Part shown: positions 1 to 9,623 of the stretch, one piece after another | Layout: each line of letters begins with the position of its first letter | How positions within the stretch are numbered: the first letter of the stretch is position 1 | Assembly (NCBI RefSeq): GCF_028293835.1 | Contig: NZ_JAQGNX010000015.1 | Location: forward strand, 1-50,254 | DNA: 50,254 nucleotides | Reading direction: 5' to 3' | Source of the DNA: Pseudomonas sp. | Lineage (GTDB): Bacteria; Pseudomonadota; Gammaproteobacteria; Pseudomonadales; Pseudomonadaceae | Program-made: the position numbers and the translations under genes | The notes under the pieces: model-generated | Told to the model about the DNA's origin: nothing | Seen by the model: only the letters and a program-made list of their open reading frames with translations | The model's database searches: none

Positions 1-3
1 AAA

Positions 4-79
<76 letters not shown>

Positions 80-82
80 AAA

Positions 83-158
83 TGGCGTCCCCTAGGGGAC
101 TCGAACCCCTGTTACCGCCGTGAAAGGGCGGTGTCCTAGGCCACTAGACGAAGGGGAC
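83..158 (-). tRNA. tRNA-Glu (TTC anticodon), second copy
   Basis: A 76-nt tRNA on the minus strand: acceptor GTCCCCT, anticodon loop CTTTCAC (TTC), TTCGAGTC T-loop, encoded CCA. It is identical to the copy at 340-415 and is co-transcribed with the flanking tRNA-Gly genes. Confidence 0.97.
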
Positions 159-259
159 GCTGCCCGGAACATACGCTGTATGTCCCAGTGTCCAAAACAC
201 GATCCGAAAACCTTGTCTTGGTTTCACCAGCCCTGTCCGAAAACAAGACTGCTTAAAAA

Positions 260-335
<76 letters not shown>

Positions 336-339
336 TTAA

Positions 340-415
340 TGGCGTCCCCTAGGGGACTCGAACCCCTGTTACCGCCGTGAAAGGGCGGTGTCCTAGGCCA
401 CTAGACGAAGGGGAC
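340..415 (-). tRNA. tRNA-Glu (TTC anticodon), first of the operon
   Basis: Promoter-proximal tRNA of a Glu-Gly-Glu-Gly array on the minus strand. It has anticodon TTC, a TTCGAGTC T-loop and an encoded CCA end. About 60 nt separate it from the predicted transcription start. Confidence 0.97.
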
Positions 416-478
416 ACACGTACAACATTCACTACTTATTTGCGCTTCGCTGTGTGCTTTACGCTGTAAGTGGCGCGC

Positions 479-507
479 ATTCTATGGATGCAGGGGCAGG
501 TCGTCAA
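479..507 (-). promoter_or_regulatory. Promoter of the tRNA array
   Basis: Read on the minus strand, TTGACG (507..502) and TAGAAT (484..479) are separated by exactly 17 nt and followed by a G+C-rich discriminator (GCGCGCC). This is a near-consensus sigma-70 promoter with the discriminator type typical of growth-rate- and ppGpp-controlled stable RNA operons. No gene lies between it and the first tRNA. Confidence 0.8.
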
Positions 508-694
508 CCCCAATCTATAAATATATCTAAATCAATGACTTCGCCATGCATTCGCTGTGCATTGACGCTTGATGCCTTTATAGGCGCGCCGGATAATCAG
601 CGCCGTTAGTTTGACGAACGACCGTTGCACCTATCGGTCAATCAGCTTTTACCACTACACTCCGCCTGCACATTACCTGAACGAGGTTATAACG

Positions 695-1465
695 GTGACA
701 CCACTCATAATCGCCCTACTGATTGTCGCCGGCATTGCCATTCTGATAGCCATCGGCTTCCTTAACCACGTGGCCGAAAACAAGAAGCTGGAACGGGCTC
801 GTGCCAGGATCGAGCTGGATGATCGCCTGCGTCGCTGCGGCGAGATCACCGAAACGTTCCCCGGTCAGTTAATGACGCCCGACCTCAAGCTGCTGCTGAC
901 GCGCCTGGAGCTCAACGTCAATCAACGCATGCTCGGGCTGAATCGCGGCAACAGCGCGCTCCAGGGGCGTATCGCTGCGTTGACCGCGCTGATCGATAAA
1001 GGCAACGACATTCCAATCAACAACCCGCCGAGCCCGATTCAAACCGAGGCCAAGGCCAAAGATGTGCGCTTTTTACTGGAAGCGTTACATGGCCAGGTGA
1101 CCCGCGCCGCTCACGATGGTTTTTTGCCGACCGCCGAAGCCAAGCATTGGGTAAAGCAGATTCGCCACATATTGGTCATGCTGCACATCGAATTCTTCAA
1201 TAACCTCGGGCAACTGGCGTTTACCCAGGAACAACCTGGTCAGGCACGTCTGGCATACGAGCGTGGCGTGCAGTACTTGAGTAAACAGCCGGAGCCAGCG
1301 GTTTATGCCGAACAGCTCAAGTACATGCAAAAGATGCTGGCGCGCTCCAACTCAATGGTGCTGACCAATATTGAACTGGTCGAAGGCGAAGAGAACGAAC
1401 TGACCGACGGCCTGAAAGTCGCCGACGAACAAGCCGAATGGAAAAAGAAAGCCGTTTACGACTGA
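695..1465 (+). CDS. Conserved membrane-anchored protein of unknown function
   Basis: A 256-residue protein with one N-terminal membrane segment (about residues 4-24, rich in I, L and A) followed by a charged, helical cytoplasmic part. The frame is open further upstream, but GTG at 695 is chosen because GAGG at 683-686 sits 8 nt before it and the membrane segment then starts at residue 4. The body has Lys/Glu/Arg-rich helices and a repeat-like stretch near residues 160-215 (tandem helices resembling a TPR pair). Close relatives are common in Pseudomonas and are sometimes labelled DNA repair ATPase, but I see no Walker motif, so that label is not supported. It is monocistronic and convergent with msrC, with a hairpin in between. 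Function unknown. Confidence 0.85.
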   Translation: MTPLIIALLIVAGIAILIAIGFLNHVAENKKLERARARIELDDRLRRCGEITETFPGQLMTPDLKLLLTRLELNVNQRMLGLNRGNSALQGRIAALTALIDKGNDIPINNPPSPIQTEAKAKDVRFLLEALHGQVTRAAHDGFLPTAEAKHWVKQIRHILVMLHIEFFNNLGQLAFTQEQPGQARLAYERGVQYLSKQPEPAVYAEQLKYMQKMLARSNSMVLTNIELVEGEENELTDGLKVADEQAEWKKKAVYD

Positions 1466-1475
1466 TGCCGGTGTG

Positions 1476-1504
1476 GGGCAGACAACCCTTGCGCTTGTCT
1501 GCCC
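1476..1504. terminator. Hairpin between convergent genes
   Basis: GGGCAGACAA (1476-1485) and TTGTCTGCCC (1495-1504) form a perfect 10-bp stem with a 9-nt loop, 10 nt after the stop of the upstream gene and 18 nt before the end of msrC. No T-tract follows on either strand, so termination efficiency is uncertain. Confidence 0.55.
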
Positions 1505-1522
1505 TGGCCGTATTGCCTACAG

Positions 1523-2014
1523 CTAAAGTGTCTGGCAGGTCGTGAGCTTAAGAAAGACCGCTACCAACTGTTCAACCCCCGCCCGATCCTCTTCAGAAAA
1601 ACGCCCAACGCGTGGGCTGTCCAGATCCAGCACGCCAATCAGCTCTCCGTCCTTTATCAACGGCACTACCAGTTCGCTGGCGGAAGCGCTGTCGCAGGCG
1701 ATGTGTCCGTCGAAGTCATGGACGTCCTCTACTCGCTGAGTGAGGCGAGTGGCCGCTGCCGTGCCGCAAACGCCACGCCCAAATGGAATTCGCACGCAGG
1801 CGATCTGGCCCTGGAACGGGCCAAGTACCAGCTCATCGCCACGGGCCAGGTAAAAACCGGCCCAGTTAAGGTCATCGAGCTGACTGAACAGGAATGCCGA
1901 AAACTGCGCGGCATTGGCGATGAAGTCACGCTCGTCCGCCAACAATGATTCCAGCTGTGCAACCAGCAAGGTGTAGCCATCGAGGCCTGCGCCGGCGCTT
2001 TTTAAGTCGATCAT
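1523..2014 (-). CDS. msrC: Free methionine-(R)-sulfoxide reductase (GAF domain)
   Basis: A 163-residue single GAF-domain protein of the fRMsr family, which reduces free Met-R-sulfoxide in the cytoplasm using thioredoxin. The three family cysteines are at C73, C83 and C107, in the contexts IACVRIP, GVCGTAA and HIACDS. The C-terminal GAF segment LIGVLDLDSP (about 128-137) is also present. ATG at 2014 is chosen because it overlaps the stop of the upstream AAA gene as ATGA, indicating translational coupling; the frame extends 11 codons further but has no better start. It fits the oxidative-damage repair theme of the nearby gpx and msrB genes. Confidence 0.93.
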   Translation of the reverse strand: MIDLKSAGAGLDGYTLLVAQLESLLADERDFIANAAQFSAFLFSQLDDLNWAGFYLARGDELVLGPFQGQIACVRIPFGRGVCGTAAATRLTQRVEDVHDFDGHIACDSASASELVVPLIKDGELIGVLDLDSPRVGRFSEEDRAGVEQLVAVFLKLTTCQTL

Positions 2015-2901
2015 GCCTGCTGCTCCAAAAGCTGAAGCCCTACCCAATACCGGGCAAATTGATACGCACAGCGGCCATTGCGGTTACCGCGCCCGGTGGC
2101 CCAGCGCACTGCGGTGATGTCCAATTCTTCGTCGCGCTGCCACTTGAGCCCGGACTTGGCGGCCAATTCACCGATCCAGTGCTCAACCACATTCAAGAAG
2201 TGCTCTTGGGTGAACGGATAGAACGACAGCCACAGGCCGAAACGGTCGGACAAGGCGATCTTGTCTTCCACGCCTTCGCTCGGGTGAATTTCGCCATCGA
2301 CCTGTTTCCAGTTTTCATTATCGCTGGCCTTCTCTGGCACCAAATGGCGACGGTTGGACGTGGCATACAGCAGCACGTTGTCGGGCGCCTGTTCCAGCGA
2401 ACCGTCGAGCACACTTTTAAGCACCCGGTAATCACTCTCGCCCGCTTCGAACGACAGGTCATCGCAAAACAACACGAAACGTTGTGGCAGCTTCTGTAAT
2501 TGCTCTACAACCCGGGGTAAATCCGCCAGGTGGTCACGCTCAATCTCAATCAGACGCAGGCCGTCCGCATGATTTTCTGCGAGCAGTGCGCGAACCAGCG
2601 ATGACTTGCCAGTGCCCCGTGAGCCCCAGAGCAAAGCGTGGTTGGCCGGCAGGCCATCGATGAACTGTTGGGTGTTGCGCGACAACTGGTCGCGCTGACG
2701 ATCAACGCCAATCAGGTCAGAAAGGCGCATGTCGAGGCTGACTTCCAGCGGCATCAGATAGCCCGTACGACCTTCCTTTACCCAGCGTGCTGCAAGGGTG
2801 CCGGACCAGTCGACGGGCTGGCGAAGCGCCGGCAACAAGGGCTCCAATCGCGCCAGTACTGCGTCGGCACGCTCGAGAAATGCAATTAACCGAGAGTCCA
2901 C
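2011..2901 (-). CDS. DUF815-type AAA ATPase
   Basis: A 296-residue P-loop ATPase. Walker A GSRGTGKS is at 93-100, the Walker B-like segment FVLFCDDLSF at 142-151, and an ATSNRRHL sensor-1 region near 180-187. This pattern matches the DUF815 family, whose cellular role is not established. The start is GTG at 2901 with GGAG 5 nt upstream (2910-2907). Its stop overlaps the msrC start by 4 nt, so the two form an operon. It is divergent from the sensor kinase gene across about 85 nt. The pairing with msrC is conserved context, not proof of a joint function. Confidence 0.88.
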   Translation of the reverse strand: MDSRLIAFLERADAVLARLEPLLPALRQPVDWSGTLAARWVKEGRTGYLMPLEVSLDMRLSDLIGVDRQRDQLSRNTQQFIDGLPANHALLWGSRGTGKSSLVRALLAENHADGLRLIEIERDHLADLPRVVEQLQKLPQRFVLFCDDLSFEAGESDYRVLKSVLDGSLEQAPDNVLLYATSNRRHLVPEKASDNENWKQVDGEIHPSEGVEDKIALSDRFGLWLSFYPFTQEHFLNVVEHWIGELAAKSGLKWQRDEELDITAVRWATGRGNRNGRCAYQFARYWVGLQLLEQQA

Positions 2902-2986
2902 AATGTCTCCTTAATTAAACTGATAAAAGGCAAAGCTCAATCAGCTATGCTCCTCGTGACGGAACACTAGAATTGGCTCTGCCCTT

Positions 2987-5305
2987 ATGGATATATCGTT
3001 CATCCATCGCCTGTCATTCAAGCAAGCACGATTGACAGTGCTGGTTGGCTTCATGCTGGGGACCCTGCTAAGTCTGGGTCAAATCGCTTTCGATTATGCC
3101 AGCGAAGACGCATCGATCGATCGTGAAATTCGTTCTTTGTTGGAAATCAGTCACAATCCGGCTTCGCGCATCGCCTACAACATTGATGCGGAACTGGCAC
3201 AGGAGCTGGTCCTTGGGCTGCTGCACTCGCCCGCCGTTATTGGCGTTCGAATCGCCGACAACAATGACATAACCCTGGCCAGCGTTGAACGTCCCCCGGC
3301 GCAAAACCGCTACCGCATGGTCAGCGACGCCCTGTTTGGTGCAAGCCGTAAGTTCGAGGATTCCTTGCACCTTGACCACATGCCCACCGAGGCCATGGGC
3401 ACCCTGCGCCTGACCGTGGACACGTTCGCGTTCGGCAGTCATTTCCTACAACGCGCCGGCATTACCCTTGTTACCGGTTTTACCCGTAGCCTGCTGCTGT
3501 CCGGGATTTTGATGTTGCTGTACTACATGACCCTCACCAAGCCGCTGGTCAGGGTGATTACGGCGCTGGCTGAAAGCGATCCGCGACGGCCGCTGCACTC
3601 ATCTTTGCCCTGCCCGCCCGGCCATGAGCTGGATGAAATTGGTGTACTGGTGCGCGTAGCGAATCAGCAGTTCGACATGGTGGCTAGCGAGTTCGACCGA
3701 CGCCGCGCTGCTGAAAACAGTGTGATCGATCATTTAAATGAGCTGGAAAATATCGTCTCGGCGCGCACAACAGAGCTCAAGGCCAGTAACACCCGCCTCA
3801 CTCAATCCAACGATGAGTTACAGGCCGCGCGCAGTATTGCGGTAGAAATGGCCCATGCGCGCGGAGCGTTCCTGGCAAACATGAGCCATGAAATACGCAC
3901 GCCACTCAACGGCTTGCTGGGAATGCTTTCGCTGTCCCTCGATAGCCCGCTCAACCCGGAGCAACGTCAGCAACTGTCCATTGCCCACGACTCGGGCAAG
4001 GTGCTAGTAGAGTTGCTCAACGATATCCTTGACCTGTCAAAGTTCGATGCGGGCCAATTGGAGCTGGAACATATCCCCTTCGATCTGGGCGCGCTGATCG
4101 AAGACACGGCCAATCTACTCTCGCAAAACGCAGCGCCCGCTGTCGAGTTAGTCTGCCTGATCGACCCGCTGTTTCCATCCCTGGTCCTTGGCGATCCTAC
4201 CCGCGTGCGGCAGATCGTCAGCAACCTGCTTTCCAACGCATTGAAGTTTACGCGTTTTGGCCGTGTAGACGTCTGCCTGACAACACAGGAGGGCGGCATT
4301 CGAATCGACGTTTCTGATACCGGCATCGGCATCGCCGCAGCTGATCAGGCGAAAATATTCCAACCTTTTACCCAAGCGGCAGGCATCACACGCCTGTACG
4401 GCGGCACCGGCCTGGGCCTTGCGCTGACCCACAACCTGTGTGGCGCAATGCAAGGCCGACTGAGCGTGACGTCCGAGTTGGGCTTCGGCAGCCGCTTTAG
4501 CGCGGAGCTGCCGTTGATCACCCACACACCTGCGCCGGTGTTGGGGAAACTCAAAGGCCGGGTGGTCGCGGTCAGCGCTGCCGACAGCGGTCTGGCTGAA
4601 CTACTGGCGAGCCTGCTGCCGGGATGGGGTATTGATTACCAGCGTAGCGGCATAGGCGACAGCTTGTTCGGCCTCGACCCGGACCTGCTGATTACTGACT
4701 GTCCGGAATGCCTGTTTGGCTTACGCCCCGCCATCTCCGCGCCGATCCTGCTGGTGACCGCTTATGGCAACTTCATGCCCAGCGAACAGGTCAGCGCCCT
4801 TGCCCCGTTGCATCAACAAGCACGGCCCCTGGCCCGCAACGCTCTTTATCAGACCCTGAGCCGCACGCTGCAACCCGAAGAGCACATTACTCAAGAGCTG
4901 CGGTTGCGCGACCAGGCGGCGACCCACCGCGCGCGAATTCTGCTGGTGGAAGACAACCCAGTGAATCAACTGGTGGCCAAAGGCATGCTGGGTAAACTGG
5001 GGTGCGAGGTGATTGTCAGCGGCCATGGCGCAGAGGCACTTGAACAGCTTGAGCTACTGCGCTTCGATCTGGTGCTGATGGACTGCAATATGCCGGTGAT
5101 GGATGGTTATGAAGCCAGCCGGCAAATTCGCCAGAGCGGACGCTGGCCAAACCTGCCCATCATTGCCCTGACCGCCAACGCCATGCCCGAAGAGCGCGAA
5201 CGCTGCCGTGCGGCCGGCATGAGCGACTACCTGGCCAAGCCCTTTCGCCGGGAAGAGCTGGTCAGTTTGCTGGATCAGTGGCTGACGCCAGCAGTCGTGG
5301 AATGA
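2987..5305 (+). CDS. sagS: Hybrid sensor histidine kinase, SagS-like
   Basis: 772 residues. An N-terminal membrane segment (about 16-34) and a second near 157-181 enclose a roughly 120-residue periplasmic sensor region. A coiled coil (about 240-285) leads to a HisKA domain with H301 in NMSHEIRTPL. The ATPase domain has N417 (NLLSNALKF), DTGIGI (444-449) and GGTGLGL (472-478). A degenerate receiver-like segment (about 522-625) precedes a full receiver with E655/D656, phospho-acceptor D699, T729 and K751. This architecture, and the gpx-msrB-aminotransferase-htpX neighbourhood, match P. aeruginosa SagS, which signals through HptB and BfiS in surface attachment and biofilm formation. The ribosome-binding site is weak. 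The name rests on architecture and synteny, not on an alignment. Confidence 0.85.
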   Translation: MDISFIHRLSFKQARLTVLVGFMLGTLLSLGQIAFDYASEDASIDREIRSLLEISHNPASRIAYNIDAELAQELVLGLLHSPAVIGVRIADNNDITLASVERPPAQNRYRMVSDALFGASRKFEDSLHLDHMPTEAMGTLRLTVDTFAFGSHFLQRAGITLVTGFTRSLLLSGILMLLYYMTLTKPLVRVITALAESDPRRPLHSSLPCPPGHELDEIGVLVRVANQQFDMVASEFDRRRAAENSVIDHLNELENIVSARTTELKASNTRLTQSNDELQAARSIAVEMAHARGAFLANMSHEIRTPLNGLLGMLSLSLDSPLNPEQRQQLSIAHDSGKVLVELLNDILDLSKFDAGQLELEHIPFDLGALIEDTANLLSQNAAPAVELVCLIDPLFPSLVLGDPTRVRQIVSNLLSNALKFTRFGRVDVCLTTQEGGIRIDVSDTGIGIAAADQAKIFQPFTQAAGITRLYGGTGLGLALTHNLCGAMQGRLSVTSELGFGSRFSAELPLITHTPAPVLGKLKGRVVAVSAADSGLAELLASLLPGWGIDYQRSGIGDSLFGLDPDLLITDCPECLFGLRPAISAPILLVTAYGNFMPSEQVSALAPLHQQARPLARNALYQTLSRTLQPEEHITQELRLRDQAATHRARILLVEDNPVNQLVAKGMLGKLGCEVIVSGHGAEALEQLELLRFDLVLMDCNMPVMDGYEASRQIRQSGRWPNLPIIALTANAMPEERERCRAAGMSDYLAKPFRREELVSLLDQWLTPAVVE

Positions 5306-5351
5306 ACCTGGAAGCCAACGGGTTGGCGAGGCAATCGACCAGCACCAGGGA

Positions 5352-5837
5352 TTACCTCAGCAGCGCTTCAATGTCGCTGGTCAGGTCCTGGGGTTTGGTC
5401 AGCGGTGCGAAGCGCTTCACCAGTTTGCCGTCTTTGCCTATCAGGAACTTGGTGAAGTTCCACTTGATACGCTCCGAGCCCAATACGCCGGGCGCCTGCT
5501 TTTTCAGCTGGACGAATAACGGATGGGCGTCGCTGCCATTGACGTCGATCTTCTTGAACAGCGGGAAACTCACCCCGAAATTCAATTCGCAGAATTCCGA
5601 TATCGCGCCTTCATTGCCCGGCTCCTGGTGGCCGAACTGGTTGCACGGGAAACCCAGCACCACCAACCCTTGATCCTTATAGGTCTGCCACAGCTGCTCA
5701 AGGCCCTTGTACTGCGGGGTGAAGCCGCACTTGCTGGCGGTATTGACCACCAGCACCGCCTTGCCCGCAAAGTCTGCCAGGGTTTTCTGCTCACCTTTTA
5801 TGGTGGTACACGGAATTGTCAGCAGATTTTCGCTCAT
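5352..5837 (-). CDS. gpx: Glutathione peroxidase family (Cys type)
   Basis: A 161-residue peroxidase reducing H2O2 and organic hydroperoxides. The catalytic Cys37 lies in NTASKCGFTPQ, FPCNQFG is at 63-69 and a WNF motif supplies the tetrad Trp/Asn. Cys83 (EFCELNF) is in the resolving position of thioredoxin-dependent members, so despite the name thioredoxin is the likely reductant. ATG at 5837 begins the conserved MSENLL start and has an AAGGTG site upstream; the 21 extra upstream codons are not family-like. In P. aeruginosa an ospR (MarR) gene sits between sagS and gpx; here only 46 nt separate them. Confidence 0.93.
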   Translation of the reverse strand: MSENLLTIPCTTIKGEQKTLADFAGKAVLVVNTASKCGFTPQYKGLEQLWQTYKDQGLVVLGFPCNQFGHQEPGNEGAISEFCELNFGVSFPLFKKIDVNGSDAHPLFVQLKKQAPGVLGSERIKWNFTKFLIGKDGKLVKRFAPLTKPQDLTSDIEALLR

Positions 5838-5951
5838 GGCAGCACCTTCGAAAGCAGAGGAATGTGCAGGAAACATAGTGCGCAATTGACTTGCGCACAA
5901 TTTAATTCATCCCGCCGATATCACGCCATAACAGGTTAGCCCAACGCCCGC

Positions 5952-6347
5952 TTACTCGCGCGGGACCAGATCCAGGCACACCGAATTGATGCAGTAGCGC
6001 AAACCGGTTGGGGGCGGACCGTCTGGAAACACGTGGCCCAAATGCGCATCGCATTTGGCGCACACCACTTCGGTACGGATCATCCCGTGAGTCATGTCGC
6101 GGATTTCAATCACCGCGCTGCCTTCAAGGGGCGCGTAAAAACTCGGCCAACCGCAGCCGGAATCAAATTTCGTTTCGGAGTCGAACAACGGCTCGTTACA
6201 GCACACGCAGTGGTAGACGCCAGCGGTCTTGGTGCTGTTGTACTTACCGGAAAAGGGCCGTTCGGTCCCCTTCAGGCGACAGACGTTGTACTGCTCCGGA
6301 TCAAGCATCGCTTGCCATTCTTCGCGGGTTTTTTCCAGCTTTTCCAC
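5952..6347 (-). CDS. msrB: Peptide methionine-(R)-S-oxide reductase MsrB
   Basis: A 131-residue enzyme reducing protein-bound Met-R-sulfoxide. The structural zinc site is C47/C50 and C96/C99, GCGWPSF is at 64-70 and the catalytic Cys119 lies in RYCINS. The GTG at 6347 is chosen over longer starts because a strong GGAGG (6359-6355) lies 7 nt upstream and the length then equals the family norm of about 130. The gene lies 114 nt upstream of gpx on the same strand and may be co-transcribed with it. Confidence 0.95.
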   Translation of the reverse strand: MEKLEKTREEWQAMLDPEQYNVCRLKGTERPFSGKYNSTKTAGVYHCVCCNEPLFDSETKFDSGCGWPSFYAPLEGSAVIEIRDMTHGMIRTEVVCAKCDAHLGHVFPDGPPPTGLRYCINSVCLDLVPRE

Positions 6348-6539
6348 GGGTACACCTCCAAAGCTTAAAAAGCCCGATCTGTATCTTTTCCAAGGATCGG
6401 GCGGCACGTATGATTGCGCCTCGTTAGGCGCCAGTCTGTCATCCACGTTTCATGCATACAAATCCATTTTCATGGCGTTCTGCTCGGCGAGCCAGGTTGT
6501 GTGAATACACTGGACCGTCCATTTTCGGGATCAATCACC

Positions 6540-7751
6540 ATGCAGGTCAGCAAATCGAACAAGCTCGCCAACGTCTGTTATGACATACGCGGGCCAGTGC
6601 TCAAGCATGCCAAGCGTCTGGAGGAGGAAGGGCATCGCATCCTCAAGCTGAATATCGGCAACCCGGCGCCGTTTGGTTTCGAAGCGCCGGACGAAATCCT
6701 GCAGGACGTGATCCGCAACCTGCCGACCGCACAGGGCTACAGCGACTCGAAAGGCTTGTTCAGCGCACGTAAGGCAGTGATGCAGTACTACCAGCAGAAA
6801 CAGGTCGAAGGCGTCGGCATCGAAGACATTTACCTGGGCAACGGTGTTTCCGAGCTGATCGTGATGTCGATGCAGGCGCTGCTTAACAATGGCGACGAAG
6901 TGTTGATCCCGGCCCCGGACTACCCGCTGTGGACCGCGGCCGTGAGCCTTGCTGGCGGCAATCCGGTGCATTACCTGTGCGACGAACAGACGTACTGGTG
7001 GCCAGACCTGCAAGACATGAAGGCCAAGATTACGCCAAATACCAAGGCCATGGTCATCATCAATCCGAACAACCCGACCGGCGCGGTTTACCCGAAGGAA
7101 GTGTTGCTGGGCATGCTTGAAATTGCCCGCCAGCACAACCTGGTGGTGTTCTCCGATGAAATCTACGACAAGATTCTCTATGACGACGCTGTCCATATCG
7201 CCACCGCGTCATTGGCCCCAGACCTGCTGTGCCTAACGTTCAACGGCCTGTCCAAGTCCTACCGCGTCGCCGGCTTCCGTTCTGGCTGGGTAGCGATTTC
7301 CGGGCCCAAACATAACGCCCAGAGCTACATCGAAGGCATCGACATGCTGGCCAACATGCGCCTGTGCGCCAACGTGCCGAGCCAACACGCGATTCAGACC
7401 GCACTGGGCGGCTATCAGAGCATCAATGATTTGGTGTTGCCTGCTGGCCGCCTGCTGGAGCAGCGCAACCGAACCTGGGAATTGCTCAACGACATTCCCG
7501 GTGTCAGTTGCGTCAAGCCCATGGGCGCGCTGTACGCTTTCCCGCGCATCGACCCGAAAATCTGCCCGATCCATAACGATGAGAAGTTTGTCCTCGACTT
7601 GCTTCTGTCGGAGAAACTGCTGGTGGTTCAAGGCACGGCTTTCAACTGGCCGTGGCCGGATCATTTCCGTGTCGTCACGCTACCGCGCGTCGACGACCTC
7701 GATCAGGCCATCGGCAGGATTGGTAATTTTCTCAAGACGTATCGTCAGTAA
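6540..7751 (+). CDS. alaA: Glutamate-pyruvate aminotransferase (AlaA type)
   Basis: A 403-residue class I/II PLP aminotransferase, cytosolic, making alanine from pyruvate and glutamate. The PLP lysine is K239 in FNGLSKSYRVAGFR, with NPNNPTG at 175-181, SDEIYD at 205-210 and a C-terminal substrate-Arg region FRVVTLP. It is collinear over its whole length with E. coli AlaA (YfbQ), including the NVCYDIRGPVLK start and NIGNPAPFGF. ATG at 6540 is chosen because it begins this conserved N-terminus; 42 upstream codons in frame are not family-like. It is divergent from msrB. Confidence 0.94.
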   Translation: MQVSKSNKLANVCYDIRGPVLKHAKRLEEEGHRILKLNIGNPAPFGFEAPDEILQDVIRNLPTAQGYSDSKGLFSARKAVMQYYQQKQVEGVGIEDIYLGNGVSELIVMSMQALLNNGDEVLIPAPDYPLWTAAVSLAGGNPVHYLCDEQTYWWPDLQDMKAKITPNTKAMVIINPNNPTGAVYPKEVLLGMLEIARQHNLVVFSDEIYDKILYDDAVHIATASLAPDLLCLTFNGLSKSYRVAGFRSGWVAISGPKHNAQSYIEGIDMLANMRLCANVPSQHAIQTALGGYQSINDLVLPAGRLLEQRNRTWELLNDIPGVSCVKPMGALYAFPRIDPKICPIHNDEKFVLDLLLSEKLLVVQGTAFNWPWPDHFRVVTLPRVDDLDQAIGRIGNFLKTYRQ

Positions 7752-7908
7752 GCAATCAGCGCGCCTACCTTTCGTGTGGCCTGAACAGGCCGCACAGCAT
7801 GCCTCGTGCCCCCGATCAACCGCGCACTGCTCTGGCTCGCGGGTTGTTCGGGCGCGCGGATTCGCAGCCAATAGCGAACAGGCGACACAGTTTGAAATAG
7901 TCCGTCTG

Positions 7909-7937
7909 TTGAATAGCAGTGGGCATCGCCTTATATA
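7909..7937 (+). promoter_or_regulatory. Candidate promoter of htpX
   Basis: TTGAAT (7909-7914) and TATATA (7932-7937) are separated by 17 nt and lie 43 nt before the htpX start codon, in a 228-nt intergenic region. The spacing is that of a sigma-70 promoter. I do not see a convincing sigma-32 -10 element, although htpX is often heat-induced. Confidence 0.55.
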
Positions 7938-7979
7938 CCCCGCATACGTTACATTTTTCATGAGGAGAACGTTTCAACC

Positions 7980-8867
7980 ATGATGCGCATCTTGCTGTTT
8001 TTGGCCACAAACCTGGCGGTCGTGCTCATAGCGAGCATTACCCTGAGCCTTTTTGGCTTTAACGGGATAATGGCGGCCAATAAGGTTGATCTGAACCTTA
8101 ATCAGCTATTGATCTTCTGTGCTGTGTTTGGCTTCGCCGGTTCGCTGTTTTCGCTGTTCATCTCCAAGTGGATGGCGAAGATGAGTACCGGCACGCAAAT
8201 CATTACTCAGCCCCGCACCCGCCACGAACAATGGCTGCTGCAAACGGTTGAGCAACTGTCCCGCGATGCCGGTATCAAAATGCCCGAAGTCGGCATTTTC
8301 CCTGCCTACGAGGCCAACGCATTTGCCACGGGCTGGAACAAGAACGACGCCCTGGTTGCGGTGAGCCAGGGTTTGCTCGAGCGTTTTTCGCCCGATGAAG
8401 TCAAGGCGGTGCTGGCCCACGAAATAGGCCACGTCTCCAACGGCGACATGGTGACCCTGGCCTTGGTGCAGGGCGTGGTGAACACCTTTGTGATGTTCTT
8501 CGCACGGATCATCGGTAATTTTGTCGACAAGGTGATCTTCAAAAATGAAGAAGGCCAAGGCATGGCTTATTACATCGCGACTATTTTTGCCGAATTGGTC
8601 CTGGGCTTCCTCGCCAGCTCTATCGTCATGTGGTTCTCGCGTAAACGCGAATACCGCGCAGACGAAGCCGGTGCTCGACTGGCAGGCACCACCGCAATGA
8701 TTGGCGCCTTGCAGCGTTTACGTTCGGAACAGGGCGTGCCGGTGCAGATGCCGGACAGCCTGACTGCCTTTGGTATTAATGGCGGGCTTAAACACGGCTT
8801 GGCTGGCTTGTTCATGAGCCACCCGGCACTGGAAGACCGCATCGAGGCGCTTCGCCGTCTTGGCTGA
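7980..8867 (+). CDS. htpX: Membrane zinc metalloprotease HtpX
   Basis: A 295-residue M48 protease of the inner membrane that helps degrade misfolded membrane proteins together with FtsH. The zinc motif HEIGH is at 147-151 and the third ligand is E224 in [10 protein letters not shown]. Membrane segments lie near 4-25, 40-61, 160-180 and 198-219. Length and motif order are those of the E. coli family. Two ATGs in a row (7980 and 7983) follow AGGAG at 7963-7967; either may be used. A terminator follows. Neighbours gpx and msrB make this a stress-response block. Confidence 0.96.
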   Translation: MMRILLFLATNLAVVLIASITLSLFGFNGIMAANKVDLNLNQLLIFCAVFGFAGSLFSLFISKWMAKMSTGTQIITQPRTRHEQWLLQTVEQLSRDAGIKMPEVGIFPAYEANAFATGWNKNDALVAVSQGLLERFSPDEVKAVLAHEIGHVSNGDMVTLALVQGVVNTFVMFFARIIGNFVDKVIFKNEEGQGMAYYIATIFAELVLGFLASSIVMWFSRKREYRADEAGARLAGTTAMIGALQRLRSEQGVPVQMPDSLTAFGINGGLKHGLAGLFMSHPALEDRIEALRRLG

Positions 8868-8887
8868 TAAGCTTCATGCACGATGAC

Positions 8888-8914
8888 CAAAGGGCGACGC
8901 GAGTCGCCTTTTTG
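8888..8914 (+). terminator. Terminator of htpX
   Basis: GGCGAC (8893-8898) and GTCGCC (8903-8908) form a stem with a 4-nt loop, extended by A/T pairs (one G-U pair) and followed by TTTTTG, 20 nt after the htpX stop. It is a standard intrinsic terminator on the plus strand. Confidence 0.8.
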
Positions 8915-8972
8915 TTTGGTCAGGAATAAGGTGCCTATCAATATTAAGGAACACTTTATTTAGGAGCGGCCC

Positions 8973-9623
8973 ATGCGCCAATTCGCCCTTGCTTGCATCG
9001 CCCTGTTCGCTCTGAGTGGCTGCCAAAGCGCGTATTTCGCGGCCATGGACAAAGCTGGCATTCCGAAACGCCAGATGTTGGCTGGTCGGGTCGAGGACGC
9101 ACGGGACGCGCAGAAGGACACCAGCAAGCATTTATCCAACGCGCTGGAAAGCTATCGCCGCGTCGTACATTTTGACGGTGGCGATCTCGAGAAACGCTAT
9201 GACGCGTTGAACGATCAGTATCAAGCCAGTGTAAAAAGTGCTGACGCCATTCATCAACGGATCGACTCGGTTGAAAACGTTGCCGATGCGTTGTTTGACG
9301 AATGGAATGGCGAGCTTGATCAATACACCAGCCAAGACCTGCGTGCGGCGAGCGCTAGGGAACTGGAACGAACCCAAACCGAATACCGCGCGTTATTGAC
9401 AACCATGAAAGCCACCGAGAGCCGTATTCCACCGGTTCTGAACGTGTTACACGATCAAGTACTGTTCCTCAAACACAACCTCAACGCCCAAGCGATTGGG
9501 GCGCTGAAAGACCAAAGCGGTCATCTGCAAAACAGCGTCTATGACTTGCTCAAGGACATGCAACGCTCGATAGATAGCTCTGATGCGTTTGTTCGCCACC
9601 TGCAAAACAGTGCCGCGCCTTAA
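8973..9623 (+). CDS. DUF2959-type lipoprotein
   Basis: A 216-residue protein with a lipoprotein signal peptide: basic MRQ, a hydrophobic core, and the lipobox LSGC with Cys17 as the lipidation site. The mature part is almost entirely charged and helical, with likely coiled coils around 40-100 and 110-200, as in DUF2959 proteins of unknown function. A GGAGCGG ribosome-binding site precedes the ATG. It is probably an outer-membrane or periplasmic structural or sensing protein (inference). Its stop overlaps the convergent tpm stop by 3 nt in the sequence TTAA. Confidence 0.85.
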   Translation: MRQFALACIALFALSGCQSAYFAAMDKAGIPKRQMLAGRVEDARDAQKDTSKHLSNALESYRRVVHFDGGDLEKRYDALNDQYQASVKSADAIHQRIDSVENVADALFDEWNGELDQYTSQDLRAASARELERTQTEYRALLTTMKATESRIPPVLNVLHDQVLFLKHNLNAQAIGALKDQSGHLQNSVYDLLKDMQRSIDSSDAFVRHLQNSAAP

